In this document: positions 1 to 5,565 of the stretch, piece after piece
How the letters are laid out: each line of letters begins with the position of its first letter
How positions within the stretch are numbered: position 1 is the stretch's first letter
Assembly: GCA_964546565.1 (NCBI GenBank)
Contig: CAZJKC010000053.1
Location: forward strand, 1 to 9,829
Length of the DNA stretch: 9,829 nt
Source: CAG-826 sp964546565
Lineage (GTDB): Bacteria > Bacillota_I > Bacilli_A > RFN20 > CAG-826
Direction of reading: 5' to 3'
Notes under the pieces: generated by a model
The model's database searches: none
Seen by the model: the letters and a program-made list of their open reading frames with translations, nothing else
Told to the model about the DNA's origin: nothing
Made by a program: the position numbers and the translations under genes

Positions 1-55
1 AACTCGCTACCTCCTGCGTGCAAAGCAGGCGCTCTCCCAGGTGAGCTACGGCCCC
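1..55 (-). tRNA. tRNA-Ala (anticodon UGC), 5' part, cut by window edge
   Basis: Read on the minus strand, the gene begins GGGGCCGTAGCTCA, the usual start of bacterial tRNA-Ala. It continues through the D arm (GGGAGAGC) to an anticodon stem CCTGC/GCAGG around the loop TTTGCAC, whose anticodon is TGC (plus positions 20-22). The T arm, acceptor 3' strand and any encoded CCA lie beyond position 1. The gene is downstream of, and separated by a terminator from, the starch operon. It has its own promoter just upstream, so it may be the first gene of a tRNA cluster. Confidence 0.95.
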
Positions 56-74
56 TCATTAACCACGCTTATTT

Positions 75-103
75 ATTGTAAACGCTTTTGTGCAATTATG
101 CAA
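75..103 (-). promoter_or_regulatory. Promoter of the tRNA-Ala gene
   Basis: The minus strand shows a -10 TACAAT (75-80), a 17-nt spacer and a -35 TTGCAT (98-103). The tRNA 5' end is about 20 nt below the -10 box, which leaves a short leader. The -10 is a 5/6 match; the -35 matches only the TTG half. Confidence 0.55.
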
Positions 104-200
104 TAGTTTTTTTAATAAATTAATCGATAAAATTGGCGATTGTGGTCCTCATTTTGTCGCCTTTTATTCATTCTCTTATATTTTTCAAAGAAAAAAAGAT

Positions 201-236
201 AAAAAAATGATATGCCTTTAGCTCAAGACATACCAT
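201..236 (-). terminator. Intrinsic terminator closing the starch operon
   Basis: On the minus strand an 11-bp stem with two G-U pairs (arms at 226-236 and 207-217) closes a loop of about 8 nt. It is followed directly by a run of seven T (plus 201-207). It starts about 12 nt after the amylase stop codon, as expected for the end of the operon. Confidence 0.88.
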
Positions 237-248
237 CTTTAATATTAA

Positions 249-2921
249 TTATTTAGCTTTTATTATGATTGCGCTATAACCAGGCAAAGAACTTGTCGTA
301 GCGTTATTCAACGAATAAATAACTTCACCAGCATATCCACTGATTGATATAGTTTTAGAACCGTAGTTTTGGAAACAATAGTATGTTGCATCCTCCCCAA
401 CTCGTTTAAAAGCAAATACTTCTCCTGCATTAGAAATATCAATGGCTTTATATTCACCATTAATTAAAGCTTTTGTTGAAGATTTAATATTTGTTAATGT
501 TGAAAATACATTTAACAAGGAATTCACATCCTCTTTTTGTTCATTAACACCATCCAAATCTTTATTATAATTATCCCATTCAATCTTATAAGAACGATCG
601 CCTGAAAAAGAGAATTCTGTTGTTTCCTCAGTCTTAGTCTTCGCCCATTTAAATGGTTGACGATACCAACGGTCAGCATGTAATGTTGATCCATCCTGAT
701 TATTTCCAGACATACCTAATTCATCACCATAATATATCCACGATATACCAGGTAAAGTCAACAATGTGGAGGCATATACTTTGGCTAATTTAATACCTGT
801 ACTAGCGTTACTTGTCGTTACATCTTTTGCTTCTACATCAGTTCCTTTATCATTCATTTTACCAACCATGTTATTCATCATTCTTTCAACATCATGATTC
901 GATGTAAATAATGAATCAATTGCCTTATTATCACCACGATACTTGTTATATGTTTCTAATGTTCCTGGATAATTCCATTTTCCACCATATTGGACAGTAA
1001 TACCATTATCGCCAGGAGTAAAACTATCAGTGCTACTTTGTCCGCCAGAAATAGTTTTTGCTTTCCAGTACCCTAAAGAAGCGGAAACCGCAACTTGTGA
1101 TAAATTATAATACATATAGAAGTTTAACATTGAATCTAAACCTTCGTAATATGGTGCAACTCGATAAGCGTGACCATCAAAATTTTCACCGACAATAAAG
1201 GCGTTAGGATAAATTTCTTTAATACGCGCATTAAATTCTCTAAAGAAATGTAAATTTTTTGTTAAGTTGCTAGAATAATCTGTTTTTGTTTTTTCATCAT
1301 AATCTTCAAGAATTGAATCGCCTGCGCTCTTAGAAGTTTCATCGGCCATATAAATATGTTTTACAGCATCAATACGGAAACCAGATACACCTTTATTAAG
1401 CCAGAATAATCCGACATCAACAATCGCATTTCTTGTGCCTTGATAAGAATAATTTAATTCCGGCATCGAACTAGCAAATTTTCCATAATACGAATAATCA
1501 TAAGTTGAATAAGCATGCCAATCATCCGTTAAATCATCAGTATTATGGTTCTTCCATTGATAATAACCACGATACTCTTCTAAAAGTGATGTGGAATTTT
1601 GAAACCAAATATTGTTAATTGAAGTATGATTTATAACAAGGTCCATGATAATTCTTATATTTTTTTCTTTTGCTCGCCGTAATAACTCTTCATAATCAGC
1701 CATTGCTGATTCTTCAGTCGGACGTCCTTTTTCATCCAATTTATCAGAGAAGTTCGTATTTTTAGAGCCAAATTTGCGATCAACAACACAATAATTAGAA
1801 ATATCATATCCATGATAACTATCCGACTGTTGAATAGGTGTTAACCATAGAGCATTTATATGCAAGACATCTTTAAAATAATCTAAATGGTCGGTTATAC
1901 CTTTTATATCTCCCATACCATCACCATCAGAATCGGCAAAGCTTGCGACCATAACTTGATAACCTGTACCAACATTTTGATAAAAATCTTCTGATGTTTT
2001 AGCCTTGTCATATGTTTTCGAAAAATCAACATTATCATATTTTGCCGAGACATTGGTGCCATCATCATTTTCATATGGATTCGATGGCATACTATCATCA
2101 CCTAAATAATGATATGAAAAATCGTTAACATTATCTTGAATAGCAAAGATATGATAGGAGCCATCATCCCATTTAGCGTCCGCTAAAGAGAAATATTTAT
2201 TGCCACCATCAGATTTCCAGTGACCACTTGAATTCTTCGAATCTTTATAAACAATTAAAAATCCAATTTCTTCACATGGCTCACCATCATTATAAAAATG
2301 CACTGTTTCATTGCCTTTATTACCGCCATCAGAATATGTTTTGGTCAAATCCAATTCAGCAACGGCTCCTCCATAATCATCATATTTTAAAGTGCCATTT
2401 TCTTGACTCCATTCAACCTCACGCCCTGATAAGTCATTTGGCTTATGTTGCCAAATCCATAAATTCCAGTTATTGTAATCATCAATACTATGATCAAATC
2501 GATAATAGTGAATATATAAATGATCGGGTTTAGTATACTCTTTAACACTATTTTCATAATCATCGACGCCAATTACCGGTCGATCAATTTTTTCCCATTT
2601 GGCATAAAGAGTTAAATTGTAATCAGGCATTGTATCAAATACAAATTCTTCATGATATATTCCATAATCCTTATACCAACCTATAAATTTATAGCCACCA
2701 GGTTTCGTAGGATCATCTGGTTTAGTTATTTTTTCACCGGCTTTTTTTATAATGGCATCAACTTCTGTACCACCATCGGTATAAAAACTAATACGATATT
2801 TTGATTCATATTCATAAGATATTGGTAAATCATTGCTATGATCATTGTTAGAAGTACCACAACTAAAAAGAAAAGTTGATGATAGAACTATTAAACATCC
2901 TTTAGATATATACTTTTTCAT
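249..2921 (-). CDS. GH13 alpha-amylase / neopullulanase-like lipoprotein with CBM41
   Basis: Secreted lipoprotein of 890 residues that should cleave alpha-1,4-glucan outside the cell. The signal peptide ends in lipobox LFSC (Cys21). An InlB-type (Listeria-Bacteroides) B-repeat follows at about 42-110. A CBM41-like starch-binding module spans about 135-270, with the HYYRFD and WNLWIW signature (Trp152, 155, 157). The GH13 barrel begins near 320 with a SFADSDGDGMGD calcium loop. Catalytic regions are complete: DLVINH (Asp427, His432), GFRIDAVKH (nucleophile Asp518), VGEN (acid/base Glu579) and SNHD (Asp677). Region V reads MPELN (486-490), closer to the neopullulanase/amylase intermediate group (MPKLN) than to oligo-1,6-glucosidases (QPDLN). 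A beta domain C ends the protein. The start was chosen at Met with SD AGGGGTG and a proper signal peptide; the frame stays open 31 codons upstream but that stretch overlaps the previous gene. It is the last gene of the operon. The exact GH13 subfamily and product pattern are not determined. Confidence 0.92.
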   Translation of the reverse strand: MKKYISKGCLIVLSSTFLFSCGTSNNDHSNDLPISYEYESKYRISFYTDGGTEVDAIIKKAGEKITKPDDPTKPGGYKFIGWYKDYGIYHEEFVFDTMPDYNLTLYAKWEKIDRPVIGVDDYENSVKEYTKPDHLYIHYYRFDHSIDDYNNWNLWIWQHKPNDLSGREVEWSQENGTLKYDDYGGAVAELDLTKTYSDGGNKGNETVHFYNDGEPCEEIGFLIVYKDSKNSSGHWKSDGGNKYFSLADAKWDDGSYHIFAIQDNVNDFSYHYLGDDSMPSNPYENDDGTNVSAKYDNVDFSKTYDKAKTSEDFYQNVGTGYQVMVASFADSDGDGMGDIKGITDHLDYFKDVLHINALWLTPIQQSDSYHGYDISNYCVVDRKFGSKNTNFSDKLDEKGRPTEESAMADYEELLRRAKEKNIRIIMDLVINHTSINNIWFQNSTSLLEEYRGYYQWKNHNTDDLTDDWHAYSTYDYSYYGKFASSMPELNYSYQGTRNAIVDVGLFWLNKGVSGFRIDAVKHIYMADETSKSAGDSILEDYDEKTKTDYSSNLTKNLHFFREFNARIKEIYPNAFIVGENFDGHAYRVAPYYEGLDSMLNFYMYYNLSQVAVSASLGYWKAKTISGGQSSTDSFTPGDNGITVQYGGKWNYPGTLETYNKYRGDNKAIDSLFTSNHDVERMMNNMVGKMNDKGTDVEAKDVTTSNASTGIKLAKVYASTLLTLPGISWIYYGDELGMSGNNQDGSTLHADRWYRQPFKWAKTKTEETTEFSFSGDRSYKIEWDNYNKDLDGVNEQKEDVNSLLNVFSTLTNIKSSTKALINGEYKAIDISNAGEVFAFKRVGEDATYYCFQNYGSKTISISGYAGEVIYSLNNATTSSLPGYSAIIIKAK

Positions 2922-2926
2922 TCTAT

Positions 2927-2933
2927 CACCCCT
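2927..2933 (-). promoter_or_regulatory. Ribosome binding site fixing the amylase start
   Basis: AGGGGTG sits 5 nt before the ATG at 2921. It overlaps the TAG stop codon of the upstream lipoprotein gene (2932-2934). This supports reinitiation or coupling and argues against the upstream in-frame Met codons. Confidence 0.7.
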
Positions 2934-3918
2934 ATCGCATGCTGATTGTGGCATTAAAGATATCATTGTTCCATGGGTCGCCAACAAAATAAATATCATA
3001 TGCGCATGTTTCATTTATGGATACTTCTAAATCAATTGATTGTTTTTTAATACCATTTTGATACATGATGGCAATAACCCCTTCAATGGTATATTCATTA
3101 TCTAATTCTACGCTAAACATATAATCATTACCCGAAACTAATTCCATTGATCCTTGCGTATCTTCAGCATTGTCCCAAGCCACTTCATTGCTAAACAAAC
3201 TACCGCTTCTATCTTTTCCCCAATAATAAATCTTAGGATTGGTCACTACTGGATTCCATTCAGGAATTGTGTAGTAAAAATCAACTTTAAAAGTTGTGTC
3301 AGTAACCGATTGACCAAGTGATAATCCGGAAACAGAAACAGTCATCGTTTGCTCGTCTGCTTCAAAAATATATACTTGTCCGCTACTGGGAGTTAAAACA
3401 TTATTATTAACTTGAACAATAGGAGTACCAACATATCCATCTGAAATATTAATCTTAAAAGAAACACTTGTTCCTAAATCAACTTGAGTTGGTAAACTAC
3501 TTCCATCGACTGCTTGATAAGAAAAACTAGCATCATTAGTCCATTGAATTGTAGCCTTTTCAACAATTGTTGAAGAAGATGTTTCCCAATTTGCGTACAA
3601 TGTTGTATCGGCCCGTACTTTATCATTATAGACAAGCCATGGTACTTTACAATACTTATCATGATACCAATCATCAAAGGTATATCCTTCACGAGTTGGC
3701 TTTTCATCTAAATAATCTTTAAGACCAACACCCGTTCTAGTGCGGTCAACTTCAAATGTTTTAAAGACTCCGCCACCCTCGTAATTTAAATCGAGGGTGA
3801 CTGTCCATGTTTCCGTTTTATTAATATCATTGGTGGAATCATTATTATTACTATTACCACACGCTACAAGAGACATAAGGGGAATAAGCAATAATAAAAT
3901 TCTTTTAAATAATTTCAT
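2932..3918 (-). CDS. Surface lipoprotein with InlB repeat, Ig-like module and shared C-terminal module (putative starch-binding)
   Basis: Lipoprotein of 328 residues with no catalytic motif that I can see. The signal peptide ends in lipobox LVAC (Cys20), followed by a short Asn/Ser/Thr linker. An InlB-type B-repeat spans about 38-111, with the typical GYTFDDWYHD and TTLYANW ends. A beta-rich Ig-like module follows at about 122-200. The C-terminal module at about 211-328 starts DFYYTIPEWNP and is aromatic-rich (Trp221, Tyr231, Tyr232, Trp233). The last two modules match the preceding gene's product, so the two are paralogues. This one lacks the CBM26-like insert. It lies between starch-binding and amylase genes with gaps of 5 and 10 nt, so a role in holding starch or oligosaccharide at the membrane is inferred, not shown. 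An SD AAAAGAGG lies 9 nt before the ATG. It could instead be a structural spacer or scaffold partner of the enzymes. Confidence 0.85.
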   Translation of the reverse strand: MKLFKRILLLLIPLMSLVACGNSNNNDSTNDINKTETWTVTLDLNYEGGGVFKTFEVDRTRTGVGLKDYLDEKPTREGYTFDDWYHDKYCKVPWLVYNDKVRADTTLYANWETSSSTIVEKATIQWTNDASFSYQAVDGSSLPTQVDLGTSVSFKINISDGYVGTPIVQVNNNVLTPSSGQVYIFEADEQTMTVSVSGLSLGQSVTDTTFKVDFYYTIPEWNPVVTNPKIYYWGKDRSGSLFSNEVAWDNAEDTQGSMELVSGNDYMFSVELDNEYTIEGVIAIMYQNGIKKQSIDLEVSINETCAYDIYFVGDPWNNDIFNATISMR

Positions 3919-3923
3919 ACTAA

Positions 3924-5564
3924 TTAACCTCTTTTAGTAATTGAAGCTTCAAAATTGCCATTTGGCCATTGTCCACCGATAAATGTTATATCATATTCTC
4001 CGGCTTCATTAATAGATAACGCTCCACCTTCGAATGAAACTATGTCAATTGATTGCTTTTTAACGCCATCTTGATACATTACGACAATAACTCCGGTAAT
4101 CGTGCAATTATCATCTAATTCAACACTCATTTTATAAGTATTGTTTTCCACTAAGGTCATCGATCCTAATGTATCACTAGCATTATCCCAATCAAGTGTA
4201 TTGCGGTATTCATTTCCATCGCCATCAGTTCCCCAGTAATAGAGTTTAGGATTAGTTACTGGTGGATTCCATTCTGGTATTGTGTAATAAAAATCAACAG
4301 TTTCTAATTTAACTAAACCGGTAATCTTAATAACAATACGGCGTGTGGTAGCCACAAATGAATAAATACCTTCTTGAGCAACAAGTTCTTCCGCATTGGC
4401 GTACACTTTATAATCGTTTTCATATTCTTCTAAAAGAATGTTAACTTTAAATGATACTGTGACATCATTATCAACAGATAATGGTAAATCTTTATCATCA
4501 ATAGATATGAATTGATAATCATCCGATTCTGTCCAAATAATAGTTGATTTAGTGTCATTAGGATCAAAGCCATCGCACACCACTTTATTGTTTTCATAAT
4601 AATATAAAGTTGATTTTGTGGCATAAGATGTCACTAATTCTAAATCCTCTGTTTGTAATGCTTCACTAGCGCCATTATTAAAGATAACCATATTATAATT
4701 AAAATCATCTATGGATTCGATTTCATATGTATAATAACCTGTTTTCGAATCATAATTCATTTCCACACCAGGCCAACTATTATTAACATCTTCAGTTCCA
4801 TAACGCCACATATAAATATATACTGTATCCCAATTATTAGCATTATCATAATACACATAATATGAGCCGGATGTTTTTTTCACTAATCCACTGATAGTTA
4901 AAGTAGTATTCCCCGTTATTGAATACGTATATATTCCATCATTTGGTTCTACTTCAACACCATTTGCTTTAACCACGGGGTTTCCTTCATAATTTTCTTC
5001 ATCAACGACAATCTTGAATTGTATTACTTCGCCATATTCAGCCGAATAAGTTAATGATCCACCATCAATAGAGACATACTCTGCTCCAAATGTTGATTGA
5101 TAATTAATCGTATAAGTATTCACATCAATCGGGTCATCATTACGTTCCCAGCAAGCATATATTGTCGTATTTTTAATAATAATATCATTATCAAAATCCC
5201 ATTTATGATCATTACGACAATATGGATCACTATACCAATCTACAAAATCATATCCCGAACGTATCGGATTAGCGGGCTTTTGAACTGTTTCTCCGTCTTT
5301 AACTTTACTTTCTAAATAAGTTTTAAAACCTGTTTCATAATTGTAATCAAAAGTTACTGTCCATACATCACCCGTCGGAATATAAATGCTCGATGCAGAT
5401 GATGACGAATTATTACTATTAGTACTTGATGGTTCAACCACCGAAGATGGGACATTTTCCGAAGTAGAATCACTAGGATTATTCTCTTTTTTATTACAAG
5501 CACTCAAAAGAGTGGTCGTTGCTAGAAGTAATAATGATAATGTCCGATATATACTTTTTTTCAT
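3924..5564 (-). CDS. Multimodular starch-binding lipoprotein with CBM26-like module
   Basis: Lipoprotein of 546 residues without a glycosidase domain. The signal peptide ends in LSAC (Cys23), then comes a Ser/Asn/Thr-rich linker (about 24-66) likely spanning the cell wall. Modules in order: InlB-type B-repeat (about 68-139); Ig-like copy 1 (about 150-228, ending LTISGL); a CBM26-like starch-binding module (about 232-330) with the family's pattern YYDNANNWDTVYIYMW ... WPGVEM ... GYYTYEI; Ig-like copy 2 (about 341-418, ending IKITGL); and the C-terminal DFYYTIPEWNP module (about 423-546, Trp432, Tyr442-Trp444) shared with the next gene. CBM26 modules bind alpha-glucans in amylases of Firmicutes, so capturing starch for the neighbouring enzymes is the likely role. 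The start was chosen at the Met before KKSIYR. The TAA of the pullulanase gene ends one base before it. An earlier in-frame Met nine codons upstream has no lipoprotein-like context. Confidence 0.88.
   Translation of the reverse strand: MKKSIYRTLSLLLLATTTLLSACNKKENNPSDSTSENVPSSVVEPSSTNSNNSSSSASSIYIPTGDVWTVTFDYNYETGFKTYLESKVKDGETVQKPANPIRSGYDFVDWYSDPYCRNDHKWDFDNDIIIKNTTIYACWERNDDPIDVNTYTINYQSTFGAEYVSIDGGSLTYSAEYGEVIQFKIVVDEENYEGNPVVKANGVEVEPNDGIYTYSITGNTTLTISGLVKKTSGSYYVYYDNANNWDTVYIYMWRYGTEDVNNSWPGVEMNYDSKTGYYTYEIESIDDFNYNMVIFNNGASEALQTEDLELVTSYATKSTLYYYENNKVVCDGFDPNDTKSTIIWTESDDYQFISIDDKDLPLSVDNDVTVSFKVNILLEEYENDYKVYANAEELVAQEGIYSFVATTRRIVIKITGLVKLETVDFYYTIPEWNPPVTNPKLYYWGTDGDGNEYRNTLDWDNASDTLGSMTLVENNTYKMSVELDDNCTITGVIVVMYQDGVKKQSIDIVSFEGGALSINEAGEYDITFIGGQWPNGNFEASITKRG
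3927..4298 (-). repeat. C-terminal module, copy 1 (pairs with 2935-3285)
   Basis: Encodes about 124 residues beginning VDFYYTIPEWNP and ending near the stop codon. The same module ends the next gene at 2935-3285. In a hand alignment roughly 70 of about 117 positions are identical, including EWNP, VTNPK, YYWG, WDNA, SVELD and KKQSID. The copy here has about seven extra residues before SINE. This is a recent-looking intra-operon duplication. I do not recognise the family. Confidence 0.8.
4311..4544 (-). repeat. Ig-like module, second copy in the large lipoprotein
   Basis: About 78 residues running from a TIIWTES start to an ITGLVK end. Related copies are at 4881-5117 (same gene) and 3322-3555 (next gene). 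They share the order: beta strand, S-x-D-x-x-x-L, VSFKxNI-like strand, YxF strand, then a TISGL/ITGL/SVSGL end. They probably act as beta-sandwich spacers between binding modules, though a direct ligand role cannot be excluded. Confidence 0.6.
5148..5363 (-). repeat. InlB-type B-repeat, copy in the large lipoprotein
   Basis: Protein-level module of about 70 residues: a VTFDYNY start, a GYDFVDWYSD core and an IYACWE end. Sister copies sit at 3586-3807 and 2592-2798 in the next two genes, each near the lipobox. These are diverged protein repeats, not DNA repeats. The family is known from Listeria internalins and many Gram-positive surface proteins, where it forms a small beta-grasp-like spacer. 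Confidence 0.75.
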
Positions 5565-5565
5565 C

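Noticed and set aside
77..90. Second cre-like sequence TGTAAACGCTTTTG near the tRNA gene
   Set aside because: It misses the conserved C near its end and coincides with the -10/spacer region of the tRNA promoter, so chance resemblance is more likely than catabolite control.
2228..2533. Plus-strand open frames antisense to the lipoproteins and amylase (also 2845-3030, 5097-5315, 5386-5601)
   Set aside because: They mirror strongly supported minus-strand coding sequence, lack SD sites and show no domain-like composition.
2922..3014. N-terminal extension of the amylase by 31 codons
   Set aside because: It overlaps the end of the upstream gene and would bury the lipoprotein signal peptide; the internal Met has SD AGGGGTG and a clear LFSC lipobox. 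The same reasoning removes the nine-codon extensions of the pullulanase (8485-8511) and large lipoprotein (5565-5591).
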